A DNA stretch of 61,379 bases from Micrococcales bacterium 31B (GCA_022803075.1 JAFFTF010000005.1:228898-290276); one strand, 5' to 3'. Shown: positions 26,884-35,867, counted from the first letter of the stretch. Notes: generated by a model from the letters alone, not told the origin. Translations and numbers: made by a program.

Positions 26884-27414
26884 GTGATCCTCGCATTGAA
26901 TCTCCCCGTGTCGCTCTCTGCCCGCAACTCACCGGTCGTCGTGCGCAGGGCCACCCCGCGCGACCTGCACGCGATTATGCGACTTCTCGCGGATGACGCC
27001 ATCAGCGCTGGTCGCGGAGACAGCAACAGCCCCGACGATGAACGAGCCTATGCCGACGCGTTGGAGCGCATCATCGCGGAGCCGAACAATGAGCTGATCG
27101 TGGTGGTAGACGAGAACGCAGCGGTCGTCGGCACGCTGCAGTTGACTGCGATTCCCGGCATGGCGCGCAGGGGCAGCACCCGCATCTTGGTGGAGGCCGT
27201 GCGGGTGTCGAGCACCGAACGGAGTGCCGGCATCGGGGGCGCAGTGATGCGCTGGGTGATGGGCGAGGTAGCCGGGCAGGTGGGTGCCTCGATCGTGCAA
27301 TTGACCTCGGACGCCGCTCGCGAAGACGCGCACCGGTTTTATACCCGCCTGGGGTTCGTGGACTCTCATGTGGGCTTCAAGTACAACGTGCCGGTGCCGT
27401 TGGGCGGTGCCTAA
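26884..27414 (+). CDS. GNAT family N-acetyltransferase
   Basis: 176 residues from GTG 26884 (GTG 26908 is an alternative). Contains VRRATPRDLHAIMRLLADD at the start, the acetyl-CoA binding turn VSSTERSAGIGGAVMRWVM, and the C-terminal HRFYTRLGFVDSHVGFKY, the typical aminoglycoside/amino-acid type GNAT end. Acceptor unknown. A hairpin at 27531-27550 lies downstream. Confidence 0.88.
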   Translation: MILALNLPVSLSARNSPVVVRRATPRDLHAIMRLLADDAISAGRGDSNSPDDERAYADALERIIAEPNNELIVVVDENAAVVGTLQLTAIPGMARRGSTRILVEAVRVSSTERSAGIGGAVMRWVMGEVAGQVGASIVQLTSDAAREDAHRFYTRLGFVDSHVGFKYNVPVPLGGA

Positions 27415-27530
27415 CTCCCTCCTCTACGGTGAAGACCGCCGTGCAAGGTGCGTGACCACCCCTTGTGCACGTACATCTGCAAACTCAGGTGTCACCGAAT
27501 ATGCGCTCGTCCCTGATGCGTATTGAATGC

Positions 27531-27550
27531 GCCACCGACCTTACGGTGGC
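27531..27550. terminator. Hairpin downstream of the GNAT gene
   Basis: GCCACCG / CGGTGGC, 7 bp stem with a 6-nt loop, lies in the 220-bp gap between the acetyltransferase and the next gene. There is no T-run on the plus strand, so termination is uncertain. Confidence 0.3.
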
Positions 27551-27592
27551 CCGTAATACCATGTTGAGCCTCACTCTCGCGTGGAGGATTCG

Positions 27593-27604
27593 CTCAACGT
27601 TGAG
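27593..27604. promoter_or_regulatory. 12-bp palindrome before the unknown nuclease-like gene
   Basis: CTCAACGTTGAG is a perfect palindrome 30 bp before ATG 27635. A further TTGAG half-site lies at about 27563. Position fits an operator or promoter-overlapping site for the downstream gene. Confidence 0.4.
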
Positions 27605-27684
27605 ACAACGGCACTCCGAAGGAGACGGGCAACGATGAGCTTCTCCCGCGATCCGAACTTGACCTACTCGGCATTCACGCAAGC

Positions 27685-29139
27685 GTGCCGCGCCTTCAAA
27701 CCCACGAGCTGATCCCGGCGATCGCGCAGGCTTCGGCAGCGCTCGGCGAACCGCCGTATCCAGATTCTGTGAGACATCGGATGCCGCCGTGGGGATTGGC
27801 TGCAGCCGCGCGAGATTCGCTCCTCTACGGCAATGAGTATCGCTCGCAAGCCGTGGATGAGACGGCGCTGCAGAAGTTGATGCACAAATTCCAGATCGCG
27901 ATGGACATCGACGACACTGATGTGGGGTCCAAAGACTTCTCCATGAGACTGCTGACTCGGCTCATGTACGAGCAGCTTCCCTACCAGGAGTCGATGTTCG
28001 AAGAACTTGCTCGCTCCCACGCCTGGTTGGTTGAGGGCCTGCCCGATATCGACACCCGAGTCATCACGGAGGACTCGCTGGCAGCTATGCTCGACGGAGT
28101 TCCGATCCGCGAGGCGATCGGCGCGACATTCTTTCTCCAAGTGGGTGCCTTCCAGAACGATGGAGCATACAACCCTGGTTGGCTGGATCAGCCACACTTC
28201 ACTGAAGTGCTGAAGGTCTATCCGCGGACGAACATACTGAAGATCGCCGGTCGACTCACCACGACACCCGCAGCCTTTCGGACGGCCTTCAACGACCACT
28301 CGGTCGGAACCGCCACAGCTGCCCGATTCGAATACAACCCACTGATGGCGACGCCATTTGTGGACATGGGTGACGGGGAGCCAGTTGCTCCAGCGACGCG
28401 TCTGATCATGCGGACGGTCACGCCGGGAGGCTTGTACTACGCCGGGATAGCCAAGCACGGCAGCGCTTTCGCGGATGATCTCGGAGTCCTGTTCGAGCAC
28501 TACATTGGTCGACAACTCGAACTGATAGAGGACGCAAAGATCGAACCCGAGATTGTCTTTGGCAAACATGGAGGTGGTCAAAAGAGCATTGACTGGTTTG
28601 TGATCCTGCCCCACCTGGTCATCTTGGTTGAGGTCAAGTCCAGCCGCCTCGGCCCGGCAGCACGGGCCGGCGAAGCGACGCTGGTGAACTCGCTCAGCAA
28701 TACCCTGGGCGGCGCACGTCAGCAGTTGAGCCGGACTGTCAGCAATCTTGCTGACAACCACCCGGCGTTCAACCACATCCCAACGAACCGCCCCATGTTG
28801 GGGTTGATCGTCACGGCGGAGCCGTTCTATTCGGGGACCGCATACCTTCTGAATCATGACGATGCAGCCATTTCTGGCGGGAGGCTCCCAGACGTTCCTA
28901 TCGCCACGGTGAGCGCGCGTGACATCGAGCATCTCGTGACGCACGGCAGAGACGTTGAGCCGCTGCTCCTGGCAAAGATGGCGAGAAGTGTAGGAGGAGT
29001 AGTAAGCCTGCACGACATCGGCAAGAAGGTTGATGCTGAGAATCCAATTCTGCTGAACGCCTGGAACGCCTACCCATGGCCGACAGGCGAAGCACATCGC
29101 GATGGAGATTCATCAGCGACCCCGTCCGGTAATGGCTGA
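27685..29139 (+). CDS. Unknown protein with PD-(D/E)XK nuclease-like motif (probable N-terminal frameshift)
   Basis: 484 residues from GTG 27685. Not recognised as a named family. The C-terminal half has a segment like the PD-(D/E)XK fold: helix FEHYIGRQLE (Glu271), then SIDWFVILPH (Asp303), then ILVEVKSS (Glu316, Lys318), the D-x(12)-ExK core of restriction-like nucleases. GTG 27685 has no SD. Fifty bases upstream, ATG 27635 with a strong AAGGAGA opens MSFSRDPNLTYSAFTQACRA and then stops at TGA 27710. Adding one base in the CCC at 27701-27703 would join it to HELIPAIAQAS of this frame. The gene thus seems to start at 27635 with a one-base loss. Codon use is less GC-rich than the core genes. 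Role in DNA defence or repair is inference. Confidence 0.7.
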   Translation: MPRLQTHELIPAIAQASAALGEPPYPDSVRHRMPPWGLAAAARDSLLYGNEYRSQAVDETALQKLMHKFQIAMDIDDTDVGSKDFSMRLLTRLMYEQLPYQESMFEELARSHAWLVEGLPDIDTRVITEDSLAAMLDGVPIREAIGATFFLQVGAFQNDGAYNPGWLDQPHFTEVLKVYPRTNILKIAGRLTTTPAAFRTAFNDHSVGTATAARFEYNPLMATPFVDMGDGEPVAPATRLIMRTVTPGGLYYAGIAKHGSAFADDLGVLFEHYIGRQLELIEDAKIEPEIVFGKHGGGQKSIDWFVILPHLVILVEVKSSRLGPAARAGEATLVNSLSNTLGGARQQLSRTVSNLADNHPAFNHIPTNRPMLGLIVTAEPFYSGTAYLLNHDDAAISGGRLPDVPIATVSARDIEHLVTHGRDVEPLLLAKMARSVGGVVSLHDIGKKVDAENPILLNAWNAYPWPTGEAHRDGDSSATPSGNG

Positions 29140-29233
29140 CCTTCGCAGTCAGATCAAGTCGATTGCGAGGTTCGGAAGCCCCGATTTCTCGCCGCACACA
29201 CAATGGGCGCTCGGTGCCCTCCCGTCTCGGTGA
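29132..29233 (+). CDS. Possible small protein overlapping the nuclease-like gene
   Basis: ATG 29132 overlaps the preceding stop by 8 bp and gives 33 residues (MADLRSQIKSIARFGSPDFS and 13 more) to TGA 29231. The same frame is open again beyond the TGA to 29677 but that continuation (Cys/Arg-rich) does not look like a protein. Either a short translated tail gene or a decayed second gene of the operon. Confidence 0.3.
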   Translation: MADLRSQIKSIARFGSPDFSPHTQWALGALPSR

Positions 29234-30041
29234 ATGCTGCTGTGCATAGCTTGCCAGGACAAAGGAGCCACGTGCTCGATTGAGAGCAGTCCGTGCACCG
29301 GCTGCGTCGATGCTCCGCGCCGTAGGCTGCGGTGGAGGTCCCAGCGCTCCCTCAACTGTGACGCCGTAACTTTGGCGACAAGCCGCGAAGGTGAGCCCGT
29401 GAGGTCGCCACGCACCGGTAAGGCGCTGATCTTGGGGCGGTTGATCCGCTCCACCTTGCATGGCTCCATTGCCCTCGACCTTGGCGAGGGGTTGCAAGCA
29501 AGCCAGACCTATCAGCACCACGTTGCAAAGCATTGTCAGCACACTCGACATCGTATTGCGGGCATAGTCGCCATGACGTTGATCAACGTCTCCGACCAGT
29601 TGCGTGTTCTCGCGTTGACCGTCAAGTTCGGCCTCGAACTAGTCTTGCTGGCAGGGGCCGGTGTTCTCGTCTGGTAGCGATCTCGTTGCCTGCCGAGCGG
29701 GTGACCATCGAAAGGGTCCTTTTCCTAACCGTGCAGCAGTTCCTCGGACTCCCTGTAGTCGCTATATTCGGTGTCGCGGCTTGGCTCGCTGACCAAATCG
29801 CCCGGTTCGCATTGAGTTAATATCTCCCTACAACCGCGCGAACTCGACTCCGGCTGCTCCATCGCGCCGAGGACCGACGCGAAGCTCGAACTCTTCAGTC
29901 CACAATGCTTAGGGTCAATGTGTGGCCTGCAGTCGTGGCCAGGGAGCAGGCCCAACCATCGCCGTTGACTGCTCTCGTTAAGCCAATCAATGGCATCTCT
30001 TAGTTCTTGAAGTGCCATGGGTTGGATGACAACACGGGGGA
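29140..30041. other. Low-information accessory stretch without a convincing full gene
   Basis: All six frames carry only fragments. Plus-strand frames from 29573 and minus-strand frames from 30045 have short protein-like segments that break up, listed separately. The stretch is visibly less GC-rich than its surroundings and looks like decaying acquired DNA before tRNA-Val. Confidence 0.5.
29573..29820 (+). pseudogene. Degenerate small membrane protein
   Basis: ATG 29573 starts SDQLRVLALTVKFGLELVLL and AGAGVLVW, a hydrophobic helix, ending at TAG 29675. An overlapping frame continues with LPAERVTIERVLFLTVQQFL and PVVAIFGVAAWLADQIARFA to 29820. Joined, they resemble a short helical membrane protein of the YrdB/DUF2568 kind with a frameshift and lost middle. 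Weak assignment. Confidence 0.3.
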
Positions 30042-30045
30042 TCAC
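29725..30045 (-). pseudogene. ParE/RelE-like toxin remnant
   Basis: GTG 30045 overlaps the upstream stop as GTGA. The first 25 residues (PRVVIQPMALQELRDAIDWL) resemble the beginning of ParE-type toxins (strand, then helix with DL..I.DW). What follows (LLPGHDCRPHIDPKH and on) does not fit the fold, so the gene seems broken or replaced after residue 30. Family assignment rests on a short segment and on the paired layout. Confidence 0.35.
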
Positions 30046-30203
30046 GCGCCGCTCAATTTCTTCCTTGCGTCGAGAATGGCGTCGGCTTCTTCACGCGTTA
30101 ACGCCCGCAGTGGACCCTGCTCGACTTTTTGAGCGCGTTGGGCCGCCAGCGACCCCCAGGCAGCGTCAATCTGTGCCTGGTCGGGCCAATCAAAATCGCT
30201 CAA
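30042..30203 (-). CDS. Small antitoxin-like protein
   Basis: 53 residues from TTG 30203 (SDFDWPDQAQIDAAWGSLAA ... REEADAILDARKKLSGA). Highly charged, helical C-terminus; overlaps the next gene by GTGA. Size and coupling resemble an antitoxin gene preceding its toxin. No standard start other than TTG lies close by, and the open frame upstream runs through a terminator and tRNA-Val, so this start is uncertain. Confidence 0.45.
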   Translation of the reverse strand: MSDFDWPDQAQIDAAWGSLAAQRAQKVEQGPLRALTREEADAILDARKKLSGA

Positions 30204-30231
30204 GATGTCACCAACCTTTGAGGCCCTGAAA

Positions 30232-30266
30232 CCAAAAAGAAACCGCGAGTCGCACGCGACTCGCGG
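30232..30266 (-). terminator. Rho-independent terminator after tRNA-Val
   Basis: Perfect 10-bp stem CCGCGAGTCG / CGACTCGCGG with a 4-nt loop, followed on the minus strand by TTTCTTTTT. It lies just 3' of tRNA-Val. Confidence 0.9.
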
Positions 30267-30275
30267 TCTCACAAA

Positions 30276-30352
30276 TGGTGGGCCCAGAGGGACTCGAACC
30301 CCCGACATCCACGGTGTAAACGTGGCGCTCTAGCCAACTGAGCTATAGGCCC
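30276..30352 (-). tRNA. tRNA-Val (anticodon TAC)
   Basis: Cloverleaf from GGGCCTATAGCTCAG at the 5' end. Anticodon stem CCACG/CGTGG encloses TTTACAC, giving TAC. T-arm GGGGGTTCGAGTCCCTC. Acceptor ends TGGGCCC-A and the CCA is encoded (30276-30278). Followed by a strong terminator. Confidence 0.95.
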
Positions 30353-30432
30353 ATAAACCGCATTGCTGCAGTTCACGTAGTCACGGAAGATACCAGCCCT
30401 GGCGGCTGCGTTCCCGTGGCACTCGCACAACC

Positions 30433-30897
30433 TTACACGGATTCGAGGGCAAGGAGAAATTCATCGAGGTGGCGTTCCTCATGCGCGGGCGACACCGAAA
30501 ACCAGCGCACCACCGAGGCGTCGTCGACGATGACCGTGGCGCGCAGCGCGTACCCGTGCGCCTCGTCCAACACCCCGCACGCCCTCGCGAATGCGCCGTG
30601 CGGCCAGAAGTCAGACAGCGACGTGAACTCGGAGCAGCCCAGCGCCTCCAGCCAGGCAGATTGCGAGGCACGCGCATCGCACGACACGATGAGGGGCTCC
30701 ACATCGGCGGCCACAAATGCGGCCTTGTTCTCGCGCAGCCACTCCAACTCACGGGTGCACACTCCCGTGAACGCGAACGGCACAAAAAAGAACGCAACCC
30801 GGCTGCCAGCGAAGTCGCTGGCGGACCAGCGGGCCCCCGCGGCGTCCGGCAACGAAAAATCGGGCACGGGCGCACCGACGCGAAGCGGGGCCAGCAT
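30433..30897 (-). CDS. Peroxiredoxin, AhpE-like
   Basis: 154 residues from ATG 30897, thioredoxin-fold alkyl hydroperoxide reductase. Peroxidatic Cys in FVPFAFTGVCTRELEWL (PxxxTxxC). No clear resolving Cys near the C-terminus; the second Cys is in SCDARASQ, so a one-Cys or AhpE-type cycle is likely. Its start overlaps the stop of the DUF3052 gene (TAATG), a pairing conserved in actinobacteria. Confidence 0.9.
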   Translation of the reverse strand: MLAPLRVGAPVPDFSLPDAAGARWSASDFAGSRVAFFFVPFAFTGVCTRELEWLRENKAAFVAADVEPLIVSCDARASQSAWLEALGCSEFTSLSDFWPHGAFARACGVLDEAHGYALRATVIVDDASVVRWFSVSPAHEERHLDEFLLALESV

Positions 30898-31304
30898 TAC
30901 TTGTGACGCTGGCGCGCCGATGCGAGGCGGGTGCCCACCCAGTCGGGAGCGAGCGAAATGGAGTTCATGGCGTGCAGGCCCGACAGCGTGGCCGCCTCGG
31001 TCACATCGCTCGCGGGCACGTATCCGTCGCGCCCCGCCTTGCGGGTCAGCACCCACACGGGGCCGCCCTCTTCGAGCGAAACCATGGCGTCGACGAGCGC
31101 GTCGACGAGGTCTCCGTCGACATCGCGCCACCACAGCACCACGCCGTCCACGACGTCACCAAAGTCTTCATCCACCAGGTCCGCGTCGATCGAATCTTCG
31201 ATGGCGTCGCGGAGGTCCAGATCGGCGTCGTCGTCGTATCCGAACTCCTGGATGATCATTCCCTGCTTCAGGCCCAAGCGCTGGGCCACAGTGTCCGTAT
31301 CCAT
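30897..31304 (-). CDS. DUF3052 family protein
   Basis: 135 residues from ATG 31304. Acidic protein with GLKQGMIIQEFGYDDDADLD, GVVLWWRDVDGDLVDALVDA and PVWVLTRKAGRDGYV, all features of DUF3052. Function unknown. In actinobacteria it precedes ahpE and faces aceE, as here. Confidence 0.9.
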   Translation of the reverse strand: MDTDTVAQRLGLKQGMIIQEFGYDDDADLDLRDAIEDSIDADLVDEDFGDVVDGVVLWWRDVDGDLVDALVDAMVSLEEGGPVWVLTRKAGRDGYVPASDVTEAATLSGLHAMNSISLAPDWVGTRLASARQRHK

Positions 31305-31627
31305 AGTGTGCGCGGCGTGACCGCGGCAGCTCCCTTCACATGAAATGGATGTCACTTACTACGTTACGTGCAAGGCAAGCGCCAGAGCGACATGCGACGC
31401 GAATGCGAGATGCCGCCGCGCCTTTTCGCAGCTTGCCGCGCCGGCCCACAACCACCCCTGCGACGTGCGGCAATCGATAGGCACTCAGGCGTGGACTATC
31501 ACGCAGGTTCTGTGTGAAAGTCGTAAACTTACGGCGATGCCACGCTCCTCACCGGGCGGGTGCGCTGCCGCCATTGGTGTTTCACAAGAACATCCGGGCA
31601 GATCGTTGAAGACGAAAGAAGGTTGTT
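31305..31627. promoter_or_regulatory. Divergent DUF3052/aceE promoter region
   Basis: 323 bp without a gene. CGTAAACTTACG (31522-31533) is an inverted repeat (5 bp arms) about 95 bp before aceE. A TTACTACGTTACGT stretch lies near the DUF3052 side (31355-31368). These are candidate operator/promoter sites; no -35/-10 pair is compelling. Confidence 0.4.
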
Positions 31628-34378
31628 GTGACCGTTGGACAACACGCTAAGGGACCAATCCTGAATGGTCTCCCTAGCCAACTGCCCGATATTGACCCCG
31701 AGGAAACGCTCGAATGGCGCGATTCTCTCGATGGCCTGATTGACGAGCGCGGACGCACGCGTGCCCGCTATGTCATGCAAAGCCTCCTGGGCCGGGCCCG
31801 CGAACGTCAGGTGGGCGTGCCCAGTTTGACGGCAACGGACTACGTCAACACCATTCCACCCGAGTCGGAACCCTGGTTCCCCGGTGATGAAGAACTCGAG
31901 CGCACCTACCGTCGCTGGATTCGTTGGAACGCTGCGGTCATGGTGCACCGCGCCCAGCGCCCCGGCATCGGGGTCGGCGGCCACATCTCCACCTACGCGT
32001 CGAGTTCCACGCTGTACGAAGTGGGCATGAACCACTTCTTCCGCGGCCAGGACCACCCGGGCGGCGGCGACCAGATCTTCTTCCAGGGCCACGCCTCCCC
32101 CGGCATGTACGCCCGCGCCTATCTGGAGGGTCGCCTCGACGATCACCAGATGGACGGGTTCCGTCAAGAACTTTCCCACACGGGTGGAGGCCTGTCGTCA
32201 TACCCGCACCCCCGCCTCATGCCAGAGTTCTGGCAGTTCCCCACGGTGTCGATGGGCCTCGGTCCGATCAACGCCATCTACCAGGCTCAGTTCAACAAGT
32301 ACCTGCAGGGTCGCGGCATCAAAGACACGTCGCAGCAGCGCGTGTGGGCTTTTCTCGGTGACGGCGAAATGGACGAGGTCGAGTCGCGCGGCGCCCTGCA
32401 GCTCGCGAGTTATGAAGAACTCGACAACCTCACGTTCGTCGTGAACTGCAACCTGCAGCGCCTCGATGGCCCCGTGCGCGGCAACGGCAAGATCATTCAA
32501 GAACTCGAGTCGCAGTTCCGCGGCGCCGGCTGGAACGTCATCAAGGTGATCTGGGGTCGCGAATGGGATTCGCTGCTCGCGGCAGACGGCGACCACGCCC
32601 TCGTGAACCTCATGAACACGACGCCCGACGGCGACTACCAGACCTATCGCGCCAATAACGGCGGGTTCATTCGCGACCACTTCTTCGGTCGCGACCCCCG
32701 CACCAAGGCGATGGTCGAGAACATGAGCGATGACGACATCTGGCTCATGAAGCGCGGCGGTCACGACTACCGCAAGGTGTACGCGGCCTACAAGGCGGCG
32801 ACGGAACACTCGGGTCAGCCCACCGTGATCCTCGTCAAGACCGTGAAGGGCTACGGCCTCGGCGAGCGCTTCGAGGGCCGCAATGCGACCCACCAGATGA
32901 AGAAGCTCACGCTCGAAGACCTCAAGCACGTCCGCGACGGCCTGCGCATTCCCATCAGCGACGAAGAACTCGAGCGCGACCCGTACGCGCCCCCGTACTA
33001 CCGGCCCAGCGAATCCGACCCCGCGATGCAGTACATGCTGGAGCGACGTCGCCTCCTCGGCGGTGGCATTCCCTCGCGCAAGAAAGAGGCACCGGCCCTC
33101 GCCATGCCCGATGCGAAGGCCTACCAGAGCGCCAACCGCGGCTCGGGTAAGCAAGAGATCGCCTCGACAATGGCCTTCGTGCGCCTGCTGAAAGACCTCA
33201 TGCGCGACAAGGAGATCGGCCACCGCATCGTGCCGATCATCCCCGACGAGGCCCGCACCTTCGGCATGGACAGCTTCTTCTCGACCGCGAAGATCTACAA
33301 CCCGCACGGTCAGAACTACATTGCCGTCGACGCCGACCAGATGCTCTCGTACAAGGAGTCGACGAGCGGCCAACTGCTGCACGTCGGCATCAACGAGGCC
33401 GGCTCGGCCGCGGCGTTCACGGCCGTGGGCTCGTCGTACTCGACGCACCGCGAAACCATGATTCCCGTCTACATCTTCTACTCGATGTTCGGGTTCCAGC
33501 GCACGGGCGATGCCTTCTGGGCCGCCGGCGACCAGATGTGCCGCGGCTTCGTCATGGGCGCCACCGCCGGTCGCACGACGCTCACGGGCGAAGGCCTCCA
33601 GCACGCCGACGGACACTCCCCCGTGCTCGCGGCCACCAACGCCGCAGCGGTCATCTACGACCCCGCCTACGGCTACGAAATCGGGCACATTGTGCGCGAT
33701 GGCCTGCAGCGCATGTACAGCGGTCAAGACCCGCGCGACCCCAACGTGTTCTACTACATCACGCTCTACAACGAGCCGATGCAGCAGCCCGCGGAGCCCG
33801 CGGACCTTGACGTCGAGGGCGTTATCAAGGGCATCTATCACCTGCGAGCCCCCGCGTCTGAGACGGGTCCCCGGGCCCAATTGCTCGCCTCCGGCGTCGC
33901 CGTGCCGTGGGCCCTCGAAGCCCAAGAACTGCTCGCCAAAGACTGGGGCGTCAACGCCGATGTGTGGTCGGTGACCTCGTGGGCCGAACTGCGCCGCGAC
34001 GGCGTCGCCGCCGACTCCGAGGCGTTCAACAACCTCTCCGGTGAGGCCCGCGTTCCCTTCGTCACCGAGAAACTGCAACACGCTCCCGGCCCGTTCCTCG
34101 GCGTGAGCGACTACGCGCACGATGTGCCCGACATGATCCGCGCCTTCGTTCCCGGTGACTACGCGACGCTCGGCGCCGACGGCTTCGGACTGTCGGATAC
34201 GCGCGCCGCCGCGCGCCGCCACTTCAAGATCGACTCGCACTCGATCGTCGTGAAGGCGCTGCAGCAGCTCGCTCGCCGCGGCGAAATCGACCAGAGCGTT
34301 CCCGCCCAGGCGTACCAGAAGTACGAGATCGACAACGTACTCGCGGGCACCTCCGGTAACGCGGGCGGCGACGCCTAA
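31628..34378 (+). CDS. aceE: Pyruvate dehydrogenase E1 component (homodimeric)
   Basis: 916 residues, full length for actinobacterial AceE. Catalyses thiamine-diphosphate-dependent decarboxylation of pyruvate and reductive acetylation of the E2 lipoyl group. ThDP motif [20 protein letters not shown] with [37 protein letters not shown] near the N-terminus and [20 protein letters not shown] in the C-terminal half. GTG start with AGAAGG SD. Overlaps fabD (TAATG), coupling acetyl-CoA production to fatty acid synthesis. Confidence 0.97.
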   Translation: MTVGQHAKGPILNGLPSQLPDIDPEETLEWRDSLDGLIDERGRTRARYVMQSLLGRARERQVGVPSLTATDYVNTIPPESEPWFPGDEELERTYRRWIRWNAAVMVHRAQRPGIGVGGHISTYASSSTLYEVGMNHFFRGQDHPGGGDQIFFQGHASPGMYARAYLEGRLDDHQMDGFRQELSHTGGGLSSYPHPRLMPEFWQFPTVSMGLGPINAIYQAQFNKYLQGRGIKDTSQQRVWAFLGDGEMDEVESRGALQLASYEELDNLTFVVNCNLQRLDGPVRGNGKIIQELESQFRGAGWNVIKVIWGREWDSLLAADGDHALVNLMNTTPDGDYQTYRANNGGFIRDHFFGRDPRTKAMVENMSDDDIWLMKRGGHDYRKVYAAYKAATEHSGQPTVILVKTVKGYGLGERFEGRNATHQMKKLTLEDLKHVRDGLRIPISDEELERDPYAPPYYRPSESDPAMQYMLERRRLLGGGIPSRKKEAPALAMPDAKAYQSANRGSGKQEIASTMAFVRLLKDLMRDKEIGHRIVPIIPDEARTFGMDSFFSTAKIYNPHGQNYIAVDADQMLSYKESTSGQLLHVGINEAGSAAAFTAVGSSYSTHRETMIPVYIFYSMFGFQRTGDAFWAAGDQMCRGFVMGATAGRTTLTGEGLQHADGHSPVLAATNAAAVIYDPAYGYEIGHIVRDGLQRMYSGQDPRDPNVFYYITLYNEPMQQPAEPADLDVEGVIKGIYHLRAPASETGPRAQLLASGVAVPWALEAQELLAKDWGVNADVWSVTSWAELRRDGVAADSEAFNNLSGEARVPFVTEKLQHAPGPFLGVSDYAHDVPDMIRAFVPGDYATLGADGFGLSDTRAAARRHFKIDSHSIVVKALQQLARRGEIDQSVPAQAYQKYEIDNVLAGTSGNAGGDA

Positions 34379-35307
34379 TGATCGCGATTGTCTGCCCCGG
34401 TCAGGGCAGCCAGAAGCCTGGCTTCCTGGCGCCCTGGCTTGAACTCCCCGAGGTTCAGCGCGCACTCGAAGAAATGTCGGAGGCCTCCGGCATTAACCTC
34501 ATCGAGCACGGCACCACTTCGGACGCCGAGACGATCAAGGACACCGCCGTCGCCCAGCCGCTCATCGTGGCGGCCGGGCTCACCGCGCTGCATGCCTGGC
34601 AGGCTCAGACCGATGTACTGGCCTCCGTTGCCGTACTGTCGGGCCATTCGGTCGGCGAGATCACGGCCGCAGCCGCCGCTGGCGCCCTGAGCCCCGTCGA
34701 CGGCTTGCAGTTCGTCACCGCTCGGGGCCGCCTTATGGCAGAGGCCGCAGCAGCCACCGAGACCGGCATGGCCGCGGTGGTGGGCGGAGAGGAGGCCGAG
34801 GTGCTGGCTGCCATCGAGGCGTCCGGCTGCGTACCGGCCAACCTCAACGGTGCGGGCCAAATAGTGGCCGCAGGCACGAGCGAGCAGGTGCAGGCCCTTG
34901 TGGCGGCCCCGCCCGCGAAGGCCAAGGTCATCGCCCTGCCCGTGGCGGGCGCGTTCCACACGGAGTTCATGGCACCGGCCGTGGCGCCGCTCAGAGATCT
35001 GTCGCGCTCGTTCAGCGTCATGGCACCCCGCGTGCCCGTGGTGTCGAACGTCGACGGCGAGGCGCTGACCGATGGCGCCGAGGTTCTCACGCGACTCGTC
35101 TCTCAGGTGCAAAACCCGGTGCGCTGGGACCTCTGCATGGAGACGTTCAAAGCCATGGGCATCACCGCCCTGATCGAGCTGCCACCAGCGGGCACGCTCG
35201 TCAACCTCGCAAAGCGGGCCCTGCCCGGCGTGGCCACCCTCGCCGTCAAGACCCCCGCCGATCTCGATAAGGCGAGCGACCTGCTCCGGGAACACTCCGG
35301 CGCGTGA
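34378..35307 (+). CDS. fabD: Malonyl-CoA:ACP transacylase
   Basis: 309 residues. Nucleophile Ser91 in LSGHSVGEITAAAAAG, QGSQKPG at the N-terminus, His194 in GAFHTEFM, and VVSNVDGEALT. Transfers malonyl groups from CoA to ACP. Start overlaps aceE stop. In related genomes fabH follows directly; here a 260-bp gap leads to acpP. Confidence 0.95.
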   Translation: MIAIVCPGQGSQKPGFLAPWLELPEVQRALEEMSEASGINLIEHGTTSDAETIKDTAVAQPLIVAAGLTALHAWQAQTDVLASVAVLSGHSVGEITAAAAAGALSPVDGLQFVTARGRLMAEAAAATETGMAAVVGGEEAEVLAAIEASGCVPANLNGAGQIVAAGTSEQVQALVAAPPAKAKVIALPVAGAFHTEFMAPAVAPLRDLSRSFSVMAPRVPVVSNVDGEALTDGAEVLTRLVSQVQNPVRWDLCMETFKAMGITALIELPPAGTLVNLAKRALPGVATLAVKTPADLDKASDLLREHSGA

Positions 35308-35567
35308 CGCTCACCATGCGAGAGTTACCGCGAGTTCTGCGCGTTGCTTTCGCGATTCGCCGCCAACGGTGTTGACTATCACCGTAGAGTTTTCACGTAA
35401 ACGTTGGTGGAGTGAAAAGTCCATCGTTCCGCCCTGGCGGACGTGGGCATGCGGGCGGTGACCCGCAGCCCCAAACCCCCTGTACCGCGCTTCGGCGCAC
35501 AACCGCCACTAGCGGCACTATGCCCCTTCGGCACAACCGCCATCACGGCACTACAAGGAGAAATCCC
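35308..35567 (+). promoter_or_regulatory. fabD-acpP gap with probable acpP promoter
   Basis: 260 bp without a gene and without recognisable fabH remnants. TTGACT (35372-35377) followed after 17 bp by ACGTAA (35395-35400) is a fair sigma-A promoter, which would give a leader of about 160 nt before acpP. An AAGGAG SD precedes ATG 35568. Confidence 0.45.
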
Positions 35568-35813
35568 ATGGCACATAGCCCTGAAGACATCCTCGCTGGC
35601 CTCGCAGAGATCGTGAACGACGAGACCGGTATCGACGCCGCGGACGTTCAGCTCGACAAGTCGTTCAGCGACGACCTCGACATCGATTCGCTGTCGATGA
35701 TGACGATCGTCGTGCAGGCCGAAGAGAAGTTCGACGTGAAGATCCCCGACGAAGAGGTCTCGAACCTGCAGACCGTCGGCGACGCCGTCAACTTCATCGC
35801 AAACGCGAAGTAA
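35568..35813 (+). CDS. acpP: Acyl carrier protein
   Basis: 81 residues, acidic. Phosphopantetheine attachment Ser41 in DLDIDSLSMMTIVVQAEEKF. Strong AAGGAG SD, as expected for an abundant protein. Followed by its own terminator. Confidence 0.95.
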   Translation: MAHSPEDILAGLAEIVNDETGIDAADVQLDKSFSDDLDIDSLSMMTIVVQAEEKFDVKIPDEEVSNLQTVGDAVNFIANAK

Positions 35814-35824
35814 GTCGAATGGTC

Positions 35825-35860
35825 GAGAACCCGCCCACCAGCGGGTTCTCGGCCATTTGC
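35825..35860 (+). terminator. Terminator after acpP
   Basis: Perfect 10-bp stem GAGAACCCGC / GCGGGTTCTC around CCACCA (35825-35850), then a moderately T-rich tail (CCATTTGCTTTT). Confidence 0.75.
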
Positions 35861-35867
35861 TTTTCAT

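Noticed and set aside
27664-29097. 477-codon minus-strand frame opposite the nuclease-like gene
   Set aside because: Considered as an alternative because the plus-strand gene is unknown. The plus frame has strand/helix patterning, a nuclease-like motif and a usable SD region; the minus frame has none.
28898-29551. 217-codon minus-strand frame overlapping the end of the nuclease-like gene
   Set aside because: No SD, no recognisable domain, and a third of it overlaps a better-supported gene on the other strand.
30204-30308. Upstream extension of the antitoxin-like frame to 30308
   Set aside because: It would read through the tRNA-Val terminator and part of the tRNA.
30276-30352. tRNA-Val as attachment site of an integrative element
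   Set aside because: Neighbourhood is suggestive, but no direct repeat of the tRNA 3' end was found in the window and no integrase gene is present.
32198-34465. Very long open frame (755 codons) on the minus strand opposite aceE
   Set aside because: Arg/Gly/Val/His-rich translation with no domain; it mirrors the codon periodicity of aceE, which is unmistakable on the other strand.
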